Below, in pieces: positions 34,032 to 45,450 of a stretch of 64,000 nucleotides of DNA. The stretch comes from Ruegeria halocynthiae (lineage in GTDB: Bacteria > Pseudomonadota > Alphaproteobacteria > Rhodobacterales > Rhodobacteraceae). The stretch is taken from assembly GCF_000743705.1 (NCBI RefSeq), contig NZ_JQEZ01000005.1, positions 180,242 to 244,241 on the forward strand, read 5' to 3'. The translations under genes were made by a program, and so were the position numbers. How positions within the stretch are numbered: position 1 is the stretch's first letter; the number at the start of each line of letters is the position of its first letter. The notes under the pieces are model-generated. The model was not told where the DNA came from. It saw nothing but the letters and a program-made list of their open reading frames with translations, and did not search any database.

Positions 34032-34490
34032 TTACGCTTCGGCCTTCTTCTCCCACCGACCCGATTCCTCGGACCAGTATTGCGCCGAGCACCCCGCGCC
34101 GGTCAGGGTTTTCCACTGCCCCCGCGCGTACTGAACAGCTTCTCCGTCATTGCCGTCAAACAGGATGCACACCCGTTCCAGCGCCGTGACCTCATCCGGC
34201 TCAACCTGTGCGCCATCCACGGCCATCACGCAGGCCGGATCGTTGGCCGCCTGCGCCCCGGTCGTCAGCAGAATGGGTTGCGCCGCGTCATGCGGGCCAC
34301 CGGCGCGGCCGTGTGGCAGGAACCCGTCCTCGGACCCCAGCCACAGCCTTTCATCCAGCCAGTCCATCCGCGCGGGATCAACGCCCCGCACGGCAATCTT
34401 CCACCCGGCCTGTCGCGCCTTGTCCAGCAGAACCGGCAGCGTATGCTCCAGCGGCTGACGGGTCAGGTGATAGAAATAGACGGCCCCCAT
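34032..34490 (-). CDS. holC: DNA polymerase III chi subunit
   Basis: 152 aa. HolC links the clamp loader to SSB during replication. MGAVYFYHLTRQPLEHTLP at the start and ILLTTGAQAANDPACVMAVDG near 92, then FDGNDGEAVQYARGQWK near 120, match alphaproteobacterial chi. Starts four bases after the pepA stop, a pairing (pepA-holC) usual in this group. Upstream in-frame codons overlap pepA and were ignored. Confidence 0.93.
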   Translation of the reverse strand: MGAVYFYHLTRQPLEHTLPVLLDKARQAGWKIAVRGVDPARMDWLDERLWLGSEDGFLPHGRAGGPHDAAQPILLTTGAQAANDPACVMAVDGAQVEPDEVTALERVCILFDGNDGEAVQYARGQWKTLTGAGCSAQYWSEESGRWEKKAEA

Positions 34491-34494
34491 CGGT

Positions 34495-35973
<1,479 letters not shown>

Positions 35974-36104
35974 TGCAAACTCCTCAAAATCTGTTCCCCA
36001 AGACCTAGCCCGCGCCGGGCGACTTGACCAGATAGCAGTTTTCCCCGCCAACCATTTGCATTACAGTGCCGAAAAAATATCCGACCAGATCGGGGGAGAA
36101 CGAA

Positions 36105-36218
36105 TTGGCAAGACTGGGCAGGCATACGCCGTTGCGCATCGGCGCAGGCAGTGGTGATTCTGGTCATCTGTTCGCCCGTTTCCCTTTGTCCGCAGCCCAG
36201 GCGGGGGCACCTTCGTGA
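36105..36218 (+). pseudogene. Possible lptF remnant (37-codon frame) upstream of lptG
   Basis: A TTG-started frame of 37 codons preceded by GGGGGAG (6-base spacer) and ending in a TGA that overlaps the GTG start of lptG. It begins LARLGRHTPL, loosely like the MARFDRYxLSQ-type N terminus of LptF, and the rest shows no LptF features. LptF is normally about 370 residues and lies exactly here in related genomes (from my knowledge of the order). The frame may be the relic of an internal deletion, an assembly collapse, or chance. The RBS and the GTGA coupling are the parts best supported. Confidence 0.35.
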
Positions 36219-37315
36219 TCCTTGACCGCTATTTCGCCCGCCGTTTCATGCAGAGTTTTCTGGTTATCGGCGGCATCTTCCTGACGTTGCTGATTCTGAT
36301 CGACCTGATCGAACAGGTGCGCCGGTTCGACTCGGAAAACCTGTCCTTTGGTCGGCTGTTGCATCTGACGTTGCTCAACACGCCCGCCGCGATCAGCGAA
36401 ATGCTGCCCCTGCTGGTCATCCTATCCACAATCGCGCTGTTCGTCGGGTTGGCGCGCAGTTCCGAACTGGTGGTGACACGGGCCACCGGGCGCTCGGGCA
36501 TACGGGCGCTGCTGGCGCCGGTGATGCTGGCCCTGGGTATCGGTGCGCTGGCTGTGGCATTGCTGAACCCGATCGCCGCGGCGACATCCGAAGAATACAA
36601 ACGCCTTGCGGATACGTACCGCAACAAGGGCGGGTCGACCCTGTCCATCAGCAGCGAGGGTTTGTGGCTGCGGCAGGGGTCGCAAAACGGTCAGTCTGTG
36701 ATCCATGCCCGTGGCACCTCGAATGGTGACACGTTGAAATTGGATCGCGTGACGATGATAACCTTTGCACAGGACGGCAAACCCACACGACAGATCGACG
36801 CTGAACTGGCCGAGCTGAAAGGCGGCAACTGGGTTCTGCACAACGCCAAGATCTGGCCGCTGGAAGACGGGGTGAACCCTGAAATCAACGCGGTCGAGCA
36901 TCGCCAGCTTGAGGTGCCAACAACGCTGACGCGCCAACGTATCCTGGACACACTGGGACAACAGGATTCGGTTTCGGTCTACGATCTGCCCCAATTGATC
37001 CGTGACCTGCGCGAGGCCGGATTTTCCACCAAACAATATGAGGTCTGGTTGCAGGTGCAACTGGCGCGGCCGCTGTTTCTGGTGGCGATGGTCATGATCG
37101 GTGCCGCCTTTACCATGCGCCACGTACGTTTTGGCGGCACAGGCATCGCAGTTCTGTCAGCGGTCCTGTTGGGGTTCTCGATTTACTTCGTTCGCAACTT
37201 TGCCCAAATACTGGGGGAAAACGGTCAATTGCCTATCTTCGTCGCAGCCTGGGCCCCGCCCTTTGCAGCCATCCTTCTGTCCCTCGGCCTGTTGCTGCAC
37301 GCGGAGGACGGCTGA
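36215..37315 (+). CDS. lptG: LPS export ABC permease LptG
   Basis: 366 aa, six membrane helices around a periplasmic beta domain. LptG pairs with LptF and LptB to extract LPS from the inner membrane. It is LptG rather than LptF on these grounds: MILDRYFARRF with LIDLIEQVRRF near 28, ARSSELVVTRATGRSGIRALL near 78, and SISSEGLWLRQGSQNGQSVIHARG in the periplasmic part, as in E. coli LptG. The gene starts on a GTG overlapping the stop of the short frame above. lptF is not upstream as expected. The stop is adjacent to lptD's start. Confidence 0.93.
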   Translation: MILDRYFARRFMQSFLVIGGIFLTLLILIDLIEQVRRFDSENLSFGRLLHLTLLNTPAAISEMLPLLVILSTIALFVGLARSSELVVTRATGRSGIRALLAPVMLALGIGALAVALLNPIAAATSEEYKRLADTYRNKGGSTLSISSEGLWLRQGSQNGQSVIHARGTSNGDTLKLDRVTMITFAQDGKPTRQIDAELAELKGGNWVLHNAKIWPLEDGVNPEINAVEHRQLEVPTTLTRQRILDTLGQQDSVSVYDLPQLIRDLREAGFSTKQYEVWLQVQLARPLFLVAMVMIGAAFTMRHVRFGGTGIAVLSAVLLGFSIYFVRNFAQILGENGQLPIFVAAWAPPFAAILLSLGLLLHAEDG

Positions 37316-39477
37316 TGCGGATATTAGCCAGCCTGTTGTTATCCGGCGCGGTGGCGGTGGCCATGCCGTCTGGCACCTTGGCCCAGACCCAACCCGGCCT
37401 GACCCCCTCCCCTGACGCAGCGCAGGAAGACCAGCCAGCCCTGCTGGTGGCCGATAAGGTCTTTATCACACCCGAACGTGTTCTGGTGGCCGAAGGCAAC
37501 GTCGAGGCGTTTCAGGGAGACGTCAAATTGACCGCAAAGCGCGTGACCTTTAACCGCGACACGGGCGAGCTGACACTGGAAGGCCCGGTCCGCATAGATC
37601 AGGGCGGCGCAACCACGATTTTGGCGGATTCGGCGGAACTGGACAGCGGGTTTCAAAACGGCCTGCTGATCGGCGCGCGCATGGTGTTCGACCAGCAGGT
37701 TCAGATCGCCTCGGTACAGGCCACGCGGGCGGCGGGTCGATACACGCAGTTCAGCAAGGTATCAGCCACCTCGTGCCATGTCTGCGCCAATGGGGAACCG
37801 CCGATCTGGCAGATTCGCGCGCGGAAGGTCACGCATGACCAGTTGGAACGCCAATTGTATTTCGAAGGCGCGCAATTCCGCGTGCTGGACGTTCCTGTGT
37901 TCTACTTCCCCTACTTGCGGCTTCCGGACCCGACTTTGGATCGGGCGACCGGCTTTCTGGTTCCGTCCATCCGGACCACATCGCAGCTTGGGACCGGCCT
38001 TCAGGTGCCGTATTTCATCAAGCTTGGCGATCACAAGGACCTGACGCTGACGCCTTATCTGTCACCGCGAACCACAACCCTTGGTTACCGTTACCGGCAA
38101 GCCTTTAAGCAGGGGCGCATTCGGTTTGAGGGGGCATATACCCGTGACGACCTGCAGCAGGGCGAAGACCGGGGGTACCTGTTTGCAGATGGCTGGTTCA
38201 ACCTGGGCAACGACTTCCGCTTTACCTTCGACATCAAGACAACGTCGGATGACGCATATCTTGCCGATTACGGCCTGCCCGACTTTGATCGGCTGCGCAG
38301 CGAAGTTGCCCTTGAACGGATTAAGCGGGACACGGCTTTCCGCACCAGTTTCATCCACTACAAGACCTTGCGTGACAGCGAAAATCAGGATGATATCCCG
38401 TCTCGTGTTTTCGATCTGTACTATCAAAAACGCTATTTCCCGACGTCTGCTGGTGGTGAAGTCCGGCTGGGTTTCATCGCCCATTCACATGAACGCACCA
38501 GCGACGCCGACGTCACAGGCCGCGACGTGGCCCGCGCGACCTTTGATGCGGAATGGCTGCGCAGTTGGACCTTCGCCTCGGGGCTGCGGGCTGATGCCCG
38601 GCTGGGCGCGTCCGTCGATACTTTCAACATCCGCCACGACGACGCCTTTCCCAGTCAAGTCACCCGGTCCACACCGCGGGCTGCACTGACCCTGCGATAT
38701 CCGATGCGCCGACGCGAGGCTTCTGGCGCAACTCAGATCCTGGAACCGATTGCACAGGTCGGCTGGACCCATGTTTCCGACACCAATGTGCCAAACGACG
38801 AAAGCACCTTTCAGGAGTTCGATCAGGGTAACCTGTTGTCCCTGTCCCGCTTTCCGGCCCCGGACCGGCGCGAAGACGGTGTAACGGGCGTTGTTGGTGT
38901 CAACTGGTCCCGATTTGGGCCAAAAGGTTGGCGGGCCCTGGCCACAATCGGTCAGGTATTCCGCGCAGACGCGGACCCCAATTTCAATCGGACCTCGGGT
39001 TTGCAAGGCACCGCTTCGGATCTGTTGATCGCGGGTCAGCTTGTGACGGCCAATGGTTGGTCTCTGGCCGGTCGCGGGCTGCTGAACGGCGATTTCAGCT
39101 TTGCCAAGGCCGAACTGCGCGCGCGTTGGCAGCAAGAGGCGACGGCCATCTCTGGCAGCTATGTCTGGCAGGAACCCGACCCAGCAGAAAATGTGAATGA
39201 CGAGATATCGGAAATCCGAATGTTCGGCTTCCACCGGGTGGATCAAAACTGGCTGACAAATGCCTCGGCACGTTATGATCTGAACGAATCCGAACCGATC
39301 CGCTTTGGACTGGGTGTCACGTACCAGAATGAGTGCGTACAAGTTAACATGACCGTCAACAGGCGATTTACCTCATCATCAAGTATTGAGCCTTCGACAG
39401 AATTCGGCTTTACCGTGGCCCTGACAGGATACTCTGTCGAAGGCGGTGGCCAACAGTACAAGAGAAGATGCAGTTGA
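37315..39477 (+). CDS. lptD: LPS-assembly protein LptD
   Basis: 720 aa outer-membrane protein. A signal peptide (about residues 1-23, cleavage after LAQ) is followed by an OstA/LptA-like domain (LLVADKVFITPERVLVAEGN, and QGDVKLTAKRVTFNRDTGEL, ~40-130), then a large beta-barrel with alternating strands to a C-terminal region. LptD with LptE inserts LPS into the outer leaflet. Only two Cys pairs are obvious (TSCHVCANG near 152, and two Cys near the C terminus), fitting the alphaproteobacterial form. It starts one base from the lptG stop (overlap), so lptG-lptD is an operon. Confidence 0.95.
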   Translation: MRILASLLLSGAVAVAMPSGTLAQTQPGLTPSPDAAQEDQPALLVADKVFITPERVLVAEGNVEAFQGDVKLTAKRVTFNRDTGELTLEGPVRIDQGGATTILADSAELDSGFQNGLLIGARMVFDQQVQIASVQATRAAGRYTQFSKVSATSCHVCANGEPPIWQIRARKVTHDQLERQLYFEGAQFRVLDVPVFYFPYLRLPDPTLDRATGFLVPSIRTTSQLGTGLQVPYFIKLGDHKDLTLTPYLSPRTTTLGYRYRQAFKQGRIRFEGAYTRDDLQQGEDRGYLFADGWFNLGNDFRFTFDIKTTSDDAYLADYGLPDFDRLRSEVALERIKRDTAFRTSFIHYKTLRDSENQDDIPSRVFDLYYQKRYFPTSAGGEVRLGFIAHSHERTSDADVTGRDVARATFDAEWLRSWTFASGLRADARLGASVDTFNIRHDDAFPSQVTRSTPRAALTLRYPMRRREASGATQILEPIAQVGWTHVSDTNVPNDESTFQEFDQGNLLSLSRFPAPDRREDGVTGVVGVNWSRFGPKGWRALATIGQVFRADADPNFNRTSGLQGTASDLLIAGQLVTANGWSLAGRGLLNGDFSFAKAELRARWQQEATAISGSYVWQEPDPAENVNDEISEIRMFGFHRVDQNWLTNASARYDLNESEPIRFGLGVTYQNECVQVNMTVNRRFTSSSSIEPSTEFGFTVALTGYSVEGGGQQYKRRCS

Positions 39478-40721
39478 ATTTAGGTTTCTCAAGTTTCATT
39501 CGTTCCGGTTGGCTTAAACCGGTGGCACCGGCACTGACTGCGGTAGTATTGGCGTTGGCCGCACCACAGGTCGGCGCCCAAAGCCTGTTCTCGCCCGCCG
39601 TCAAGGTCAATCAGGACATCGTCACCTGGTATGAGCTGGATCAGCGACAACAGTTCCTGACGCTTCTGGGCGCTCCTGGGGCATCCGACGACGAAGTGCG
39701 CCGGGCTTTGATTGACGACCGGCTGCGCAAACAGGTCATGCGCGAGGCAGGCATCGAAATCGCGCCCGAGGAAATTCAGGTCGGCATCGACCAGTTCGCC
39801 GCACGCGGCCAACTATCAACCGATCAGTTCATGCAATTGCTGTCCGATCAGGGTATTTCGCGCGAAACCGTTCGGGATTTCGTCGCTGACCAATTGACCT
39901 GGCGCGATTACGTCAGTTCTCGTTTCCTGTCGCAGGCCCGCCCGACCGAGGATGAGATCGACCGCGCACTGGGTCAAGCCGGCAGTGGTGGCTTGCAGGT
40001 GCTTTTGTCTGAAATCATCATCCCGGTTAATCAGCAAACCATCGCTCAGGCCGAGCTTTTGGCACAAGAGATTTCGCAGCTTCAGGGATTCGATGCGTTT
40101 TCCGCCGCAGCGGCTCAGTATTCGGCTGCGGGCACGCGCGACAACGGTGGCCGGTTGGAATGGCTGAACCTGACCAATCTGCCCCCCGCCTTGCAACCGG
40201 TTATCCTGGGGCTTGAAAATGGGGACATCACGCAACCGTTGACGTTGCCCAACGCCATCGCCCTGTTTCAGATGCGCGGTCTGCGCGAGGCTGCGTCCAG
40301 CACGCCCCGTTATTCCAAGATCGACTATGCCGCCTACTACTTGCCTGGTGGGCTTAGCCCCGAAACATTGGCCAAAGCCGCCAAACTGAAAGAAAATATT
40401 GATACCTGCGATGACCTTTACGGTATCGCCAAGGATCAGCCTGCCGAAGTTCTTGAGCGGACCGAGGCAAGCCCGGCTGACATCCCCCGCGACATTGCGC
40501 TGGAACTGGCCAAACTGGACCTGAACGAGGCCTCGGCAACCCTGACGCGCAACAATGGTCAAACGCTGGTGTTCCTGATGCTGTGCAAGCGCACCGCTGA
40601 CGGCGGCGAAGAGACATCGCGCGCAGATGTGGCCAATGCGCTGACGCAACAACGGCTGCAGGCGTTTGCCGATAGCCTGCTGGAACAACTGCGGGCCGAC
40701 GCAATTATTGTCGAGCAATGA
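39468..40721 (+). CDS. surA: Periplasmic chaperone/peptidyl-prolyl isomerase SurA
   Basis: 417 aa. The N-terminal signal-like segment SGWLKPVAPALTAVVLALAA ends near residue 35, giving QSLFSPAVKVNQDIVTWYEL, the SurA N-terminal domain. A parvulin-type region follows (SEIIIPVNQQTIAQAELLAQ near 180 and GGRLEWLNLTNLPPALQPVI near 225), one rotamase domain as is usual in alphaproteobacteria. SurA helps outer-membrane proteins such as LptD to fold. It starts inside the lptD end (10-base overlap) and its stop overlaps pdxA. Operon with lptG-lptD-pdxA-rsmA. Confidence 0.93.
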   Translation: MQLNLGFSSFIRSGWLKPVAPALTAVVLALAAPQVGAQSLFSPAVKVNQDIVTWYELDQRQQFLTLLGAPGASDDEVRRALIDDRLRKQVMREAGIEIAPEEIQVGIDQFAARGQLSTDQFMQLLSDQGISRETVRDFVADQLTWRDYVSSRFLSQARPTEDEIDRALGQAGSGGLQVLLSEIIIPVNQQTIAQAELLAQEISQLQGFDAFSAAAAQYSAAGTRDNGGRLEWLNLTNLPPALQPVILGLENGDITQPLTLPNAIALFQMRGLREAASSTPRYSKIDYAAYYLPGGLSPETLAKAAKLKENIDTCDDLYGIAKDQPAEVLERTEASPADIPRDIALELAKLDLNEASATLTRNNGQTLVFLMLCKRTADGGEETSRADVANALTQQRLQAFADSLLEQLRADAIIVEQ

Positions 40722-41683
40722 TCGCGCCGATCGCGCTCAGCTGCGGTGATCCCGCCGGAATAGGCCCCGAGATCGCGGCCAAAGCGTGGCTCGAACTGCG
40801 GGACACATGCCCGTTTTTCTACATCGGTGACGCCACCCACCTGCCCGACTGCACCCCGACGGGCCGCATTTCGCACCCGTCCGAGGCGCATGATCTCTGT
40901 GCCTCGGCCCTACCTGTGCTGCAATTGGATTTCCCGGCACCCAACCGTCCGGGGCACCCCGATCCGGACAATGCGCCCTCGGTGATCTCTGCGATCCAAC
41001 GCGGCGTATCGCTGGTTCAATCCGGTGCCGCGTCGGCGCTATGCACCGCACCGATCCACAAAAAAGCACTAATCGACGGGGCCGGTTTCGCCTACCCCGG
41101 CCATACAGAGTTTCTGGCCGCCCTGGCCGGGCGCGACCGCGTGGTGATGATGCTGGCCAGCGATCAACTGTGCGTGGTGCCCGCGACAATTCACATCCCA
41201 CTGTCACAGGTCCCGTCCACACTGACCCCGGACCTGCTGCGCGATACCATCACCATCACTGCCGAAGGCCTGCGCACCCAGTTTGGCATCGCGCATCCCC
41301 GGCTGGCCATCGCGGGACTGAACCCTCATGCGGGTGAAGGCGGCAAAATGGGCAATGAAGAACTGGACTGGATTGCCCCGCTGATCGCCGGGATATCGGC
41401 GGACGGCTATTCCGTCACCGGCCCGCATCCTGCAGATACGATGTTCCACGCCGCAGCCCGCGCGCGCTATGACGCGGCAATTGCAATGTATCACGATCAG
41501 GCCCTGATCCCGATCAAAACGTTGGACTTCGACCGGGGTGTTAACGTGACGCTGGGCCTGCCTTTCATCCGCACCTCACCCGATCATGGCACCGCTTTGG
41601 ACATCGCCGGACAAGGTATCGCCACCCCGACCAGCCTGATCGAGGCCCTGACCCTTGCACAAAAAATGGCGCAAACCCGATGA
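40718..41683 (+). CDS. pdxA: 4-hydroxythreonine-4-phosphate dehydrogenase
   Basis: 321 aa. Catalyses an oxidation in the DXP-dependent branch of pyridoxal phosphate synthesis. Signatures: SCGDPAGIGPEIAAKAW at the start, PGHTEFLA near 126, LNPHAGEGGKMGNEELDWIAP near 203, AMYHDQALIPIKTL near 252. Metal-binding His residues are in those stretches. Starts on the ATGA overlap with surA. Full length. A dispersed repeat follows. Confidence 0.96.
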   Translation: MIAPIALSCGDPAGIGPEIAAKAWLELRDTCPFFYIGDATHLPDCTPTGRISHPSEAHDLCASALPVLQLDFPAPNRPGHPDPDNAPSVISAIQRGVSLVQSGAASALCTAPIHKKALIDGAGFAYPGHTEFLAALAGRDRVVMMLASDQLCVVPATIHIPLSQVPSTLTPDLLRDTITITAEGLRTQFGIAHPRLAIAGLNPHAGEGGKMGNEELDWIAPLIAGISADGYSVTGPHPADTMFHAAARARYDAAIAMYHDQALIPIKTLDFDRGVNVTLGLPFIRTSPDHGTALDIAGQGIATPTSLIEALTLAQKMAQTR

Positions 41684-41685
41684 TG

Positions 41686-41719
41686 CTTCACCTGGCTGAA
41701 AATATCCCCGCCGGAGGCA
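41686..41719 (-). repeat. Dispersed intergenic repeat, copy B
   Basis: On the minus strand reads TGCCTCCGGCGGGGATATTT then TCAGCCAGGTGAAG, nearly the same as copy A at 9509-9542. It lies in the 84-base gap between pdxA and rsmA. Confidence 0.8.
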
Positions 41720-41767
41720 AAAAATCACTGGCGTATCCCCCACCATTCGCGCCACGGTGATCAGAAC

Positions 41768-42610
41768 ATGAGCGCAATCGACACCCTCCCCCCCCTGCGT
41801 GAGGTCATCGCGACCCATCAGCTTTCGGCTCGCAAATCGCTGGGCCAGAACTTTTTGCTGGACTTGAACCTGACCGCGAAAATCGCACGTCAGGCCGGTG
41901 ACCTAACCGAATGCGATATTCTGGAAATCGGCCCCGGCCCCGGCGGCCTGACCCGTGGCCTGCTGTCTGAGGGCGCGCGCAAGGTCGTGGCCGTTGAAAA
42001 GGATACGCGCTGTATCGCAGCCCTGAACGAAATTGCCGCCGCCTACCCCGGCCAGCTTGAGGTGATCAATGGCGACGCGCTTGAAATCGACCCGCTGCAA
42101 CATCTGACGCCGCCGATCCGAATCGCGGCGAACCTGCCCTATAACGTGGGGACCGAACTGCTGGTGCGCTGGCTGACGCCACCCCAATGGCCCCCGTTCT
42201 GGCAAAGCCTGACCCTGATGTTCCAACGCGAGGTCGCCGAGCGCATCGTGGCGCAGCCCGGCAGCAAAGCCTATGGGCGTCTGGCCATCCTCGCCCAATG
42301 GCGGGCCGAGGCGCGTATCGCCATGTCGCTGCCGCCCGGGGCCTTTACGCCGCCGCCCAAAGTCTCCAGCGCCGTGGTTCACCTGACCGCCCTGGCCGAG
42401 CCACGCTATCCAGCGGACGCCGCGACTTTGTCGCGCATCGTGGCCGCAGCGTTCAATCAACGCCGCAAAATGCTGCGCGCGTCGCTCAAGGGGGCCGCCC
42501 CGGATATCGAAGATCGCCTGATCGCCGCCGGGATCAAGCCCACGGACCGGGCCGAGCAAATCCCGCTCGAAGCATTCTGCGCATTGGCCCGCGAGATTCG
42601 AAAAAGCTGA
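41768..42610 (+). CDS. rsmA: 16S rRNA adenine dimethyltransferase (KsgA)
   Basis: 280 aa. Methylates A1518/A1519 of 16S r[25 protein letters not shown] near residues 19-40 is the family's N-terminal signature; [16 protein letters not shown] near 55-70 binds SAM, and [16 protein letters not shown] near 117 is the catalytic NLPY motif. The start is the ATG in front of [17 protein letters not shown]. Last gene of the lptG-surA-pdxA-rsmA run; a terminator follows. Confidence 0.96.
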   Translation: MSAIDTLPPLREVIATHQLSARKSLGQNFLLDLNLTAKIARQAGDLTECDILEIGPGPGGLTRGLLSEGARKVVAVEKDTRCIAALNEIAAAYPGQLEVINGDALEIDPLQHLTPPIRIAANLPYNVGTELLVRWLTPPQWPPFWQSLTLMFQREVAERIVAQPGSKAYGRLAILAQWRAEARIAMSLPPGAFTPPPKVSSAVVHLTALAEPRYPADAATLSRIVAAAFNQRRKMLRASLKGAAPDIEDRLIAAGIKPTDRAEQIPLEAFCALAREIRKS

Positions 42611-42620
42611 CCCTCAAAAC

Positions 42621-42651
42621 AAAAAAGCCCCGGGCCATGCCCGAGGCTTTC
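42621..42651. terminator. Bidirectional Rho-independent terminator between rsmA and the DUF4167 gene
   Basis: Stem AAAGCC-C-CGGGC/GCCCG-A-GGCTTT with a three-base loop, A run on one side and TTT on the other; lies between convergent genes. Confidence 0.85.
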
Positions 42652-42670
42652 TGAAACAGGCAAACCGCTA

Positions 42671-43252
42671 TTACTCGGCGGCTTCGGGGGCGTCGTCGCC
42701 ACCGCTGGGCGCGTCTTCAGCCGTCGCAGCCTTGGGCTTGCGCGGGCGCGGACGTCGCGCCGGTTTTTTCTTTTTCTCATCCGCATCTGAAACAGGGGCT
42801 TCATCTTTGCTTTCAGGCGTCTCGACCAGACCGGATTCAGGAGCCGCCGTTTCGGCCGTGAAACCCATCACATCAGGCTGCGGGGCCTCTGCCGGATCAG
42901 CCTGGCGGGCAGATTCGCGTTCCTGCCGCTCGGCACGCTCGCGATCACGCTCGGCTTGGCGTTCACGGTTCTGGCGCTCCTGCTCTTCACGGCGTGCGTC
43001 AACTTCGCGCTGTGCTTCGCTCAGCATGCGCAAATAATGCTCAGCGTGCTGTTGGAAGTTCTCGGCAGCCACACGGTCATTCGACAGCTGTGCGTCACGG
43101 GCCAGCTGGTTGTATTTGTCGATGATCTGCTGTGGGGTGCCGCGCACCTTACCTTCAGGACCCGAGCTGTCAAAAACCCGGTTCACGACGTTGCCGCCAG
43201 AAGGACGATTTCGGTTATTCTTGGCCCGCGAGCGGGATTTGGAAGATCTCAT
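42671..43252 (-). CDS. DUF4167 domain protein
   Basis: 193 aa, very basic N terminus (MRSSKSRSRAKNNRNRPSGG) then NVVNRVFDSSGPEGKVRGTP, QQIIDKYNQLARDAQLSND, the conserved alphaproteobacterial DUF4167 module with a helical hairpin. The rest is a long Arg/Glu-rich helix and a Pro/Lys/Ala tail of low complexity. The charged N terminus suggests nucleic-acid or ribosome association, but the function is unknown. It lies downstream of prmC in the same direction, with 237 bases of gap in which no gene was seen. Confidence 0.86.
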   Translation of the reverse strand: MRSSKSRSRAKNNRNRPSGGNVVNRVFDSSGPEGKVRGTPQQIIDKYNQLARDAQLSNDRVAAENFQQHAEHYLRMLSEAQREVDARREEQERQNRERQAERDRERAERQERESARQADPAEAPQPDVMGFTAETAAPESGLVETPESKDEAPVSDADEKKKKPARRPRPRKPKAATAEDAPSGGDDAPEAAE

Positions 43253-43489
43253 CTACTTTAGTCAGCCTTGTCATTCGCTGTCGATCACCTCGCGTCGGGC
43301 ACTGCTCAAAGGCTTTTGCTGTGACGCGATGTCGACTTTTTTGGGCTTGGCGTCAGGGGCCCGCTGAAACAGCGTCAACCTCTCCGACTAACCCTGAGTA
43401 AGCATGTCCAGCGCGTGCAGACAAGGGGTTTGTCCAAAAAATCGCAGGTTTTTTACATCAATCGGCGTTTTTCGGCCTCACTTGCCCTG

Positions 43490-44335
43490 TCACTGCGGCA
43501 TTCTTGCGACAACGACGCGGTCACGACCATCCAAATCGGGAATGATGCCCGTATCAGACAGCCCTGCTGCGTCAAAAAGCGCGGATACGCTTTGCCCCTG
43601 CGTCGGCCCGATTTCGACCAGAATACGCCCACCCGGCAAAAGGAAATCCGGAACCGCAGCCGCGATACGGCGATAGGCTTCCAACCCGTCGCCCTCATCC
43701 GTCAACGCCATCCTAGGTTCATGCTCGCGCACTTCTGGCGACAGATCTTCCATTTCCATCAATGAAATATAGGGCGGGTTAGAAACAATCAGGTCGAACT
43801 GACCTTGAATGTCTTCCAGCCAATCGGATTGCAGAATCTCAGCCCGGCCCTGTACCTGATGCTGCACCACATTGGCGCTGGCCTGCAGACATGCGGCTTC
43901 GCTCAGGTCCGCACCAATACCCGACGCGCTTGTCCGTTCCGCCAAAAGCGTGATCAGAATGCACCCCGAACCGACGCCCAGATCCAGCACATGATCAAAC
44001 GGCTCGCTCAATGCGGCCTCAATCAGGGTTTCGGTTTCCGGGCGCGGATCCAGAACGTCACTGCTGACACGGAACCGGCGGCCATAGAATTCACGCTCAC
44101 CCAACAGATGCGACACCGGCACACGGACGGCCCGCAGCGAAATCAACTGGTCATAGCGCTCTGCAATTTCAGGCGACAGTTCCTCGGGCGCGATCAATGT
44201 CACCCGGCTGGCTTCGATCCGCGCCGCATGGGCCAGCAAAACCCGCGCGTCCCGCGCCGGGTCATCAACCCCTGCCGCGCGCAGCCGCGCCGTTGCGGCC
44301 ACCATCGCCTGCGCTGCTGTCTGCGCCGCAATCAT
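43490..44335 (-). CDS. prmC: Release factor glutamine methyltransferase
   Basis: 281 aa. Methylates the GGQ glutamine of RF1/RF2. SAM-binding [18 protein letters not shown] near 117-134, and the NPPY catalytic motif in [14 protein letters not shown] near 183. The gene overlaps the prfA stop by four bases (44332-44335), a pairing that suits enzyme and substrate. Full length for the family; the stop lies within the 237-base gap toward the DUF4167 gene. Confidence 0.95.
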   Translation of the reverse strand: MIAAQTAAQAMVAATARLRAAGVDDPARDARVLLAHAARIEASRVTLIAPEELSPEIAERYDQLISLRAVRVPVSHLLGEREFYGRRFRVSSDVLDPRPETETLIEAALSEPFDHVLDLGVGSGCILITLLAERTSASGIGADLSEAACLQASANVVQHQVQGRAEILQSDWLEDIQGQFDLIVSNPPYISLMEMEDLSPEVREHEPRMALTDEGDGLEAYRRIAAAVPDFLLPGGRILVEIGPTQGQSVSALFDAAGLSDTGIIPDLDGRDRVVVARMPQ

Positions 44336-45387
44336 TGTGCCATCTCGGCCAGCAGCCGCGCCTGATCATCGGCAGTCAGCGCGTCGATCACTTCGTCCAG
44401 ATCGCCCTGCATCACCTGATCCAGCTTATAAAGCGTCAGGTTGATGCGGTGATCCGTCATGCGTCCCTGCGGAAAATTATAGGTCCTGATCCGTTCCGAC
44501 CGGTCGCCCGAGCCCACCTGACTGGCCCGATCCGCTGAACGTTCACTGTCGATCCGCTGCCGTTCCAGATCATATAGCCGCGTTTTCAGCACCTGCATGG
44601 CGATCTCGCGGTTGCGGTGCTGCGATTTCTCGGAGCTGGTCACGACAATCCCGCTGGGCAAATGGGTGATCCGCACCGCCGAGTCGGTGGTGTTCACATG
44701 CTGCCCGCCCGCGCCTGAACTGCGCATGGTGTCGATCCGCAGGTCATTGGCGTCGATCTGAATATCCACATCCTCGGCCTCGGGCAGAACCGCCACGGTG
44801 GCCGCCGATGTGTGAATACGCCCGCCGCTTTCGGTTTCGGGCACCCGCTGGACGCGATGCACACCTGATTCGTATTTCATCCGGGCAAAGACATTGTCGC
44901 CCTTGATATGGGCCACGACCTCTTTGATCCCGCCAAGGTCTGACGCCTGTTCCTCGATGATCTCGAACTTCCAGCCCCGCGCTTCGGCATAGCGTTGGTA
45001 CATCCGCAGCAGGTCTCCGGCGAACAACGCGGCCTCATCCCCACCCGTTCCGGGGCGGATTTCCAGCATCGCCGGACGTGCATCCGCCGCGTCCTTTGGC
45101 AACAAAGCCAGTTGCAGCGCATGTTCGGCCTGCGGGATACGCGCTTGCAGTTCGGGAATTTCCTCTTCGGCCAGTTCTTTCATGTCCGGGTCCGACAACA
45201 TCGCCTGCGCCTCGGTCAGGTCGCCGACCAGTTGCCGCCACGCCATGATCTGATCGACCACCGGCTTGAGGTCCGAGTATTCCTTGGCCAAAGCCGCAAT
45301 ATCCCCGCCCGCAGCGCCATCAGCCATGGCCGCTTCGAGGTATTGGAATCGCTGGGTGATCTGTTCAAGGCGTTCTTCGGGGATCAT
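44332..45387 (-). CDS. prfA: Peptide chain release factor 1
   Basis: 351 aa. Recognises UAG/UAA. GGQ loop in [18 protein letters not shown] near 224-241; the codon-recognition motif is PET in RVPETESGG (family P-x-T) near 184. The start [14 protein letters not shown] was chosen; an ATG six codons earlier is in frame but not needed. Overlaps prmC, its methyltransferase. Divergent from the small secreted protein at 45451. Confidence 0.96.
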   Translation of the reverse strand: MIPEERLEQITQRFQYLEAAMADGAAGGDIAALAKEYSDLKPVVDQIMAWRQLVGDLTEAQAMLSDPDMKELAEEEIPELQARIPQAEHALQLALLPKDAADARPAMLEIRPGTGGDEAALFAGDLLRMYQRYAEARGWKFEIIEEQASDLGGIKEVVAHIKGDNVFARMKYESGVHRVQRVPETESGGRIHTSAATVAVLPEAEDVDIQIDANDLRIDTMRSSGAGGQHVNTTDSAVRITHLPSGIVVTSSEKSQHRNREIAMQVLKTRLYDLERQRIDSERSADRASQVGSGDRSERIRTYNFPQGRMTDHRINLTLYKLDQVMQGDLDEVIDALTADDQARLLAEMAQ

Positions 45388-45450
45388 CCGGGCGGTGTCT
45401 CTCATCCACGGGCTTTGGTCAAGGCCCAGCCTTGTGCTAAGCTATGTGGC

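Noticed and set aside
36215..37315. LptF rather than LptG
   Set aside because: The DLIEQVRR N terminus, RSSELVV and the GLWLRQG segment match LptG, not LptF.
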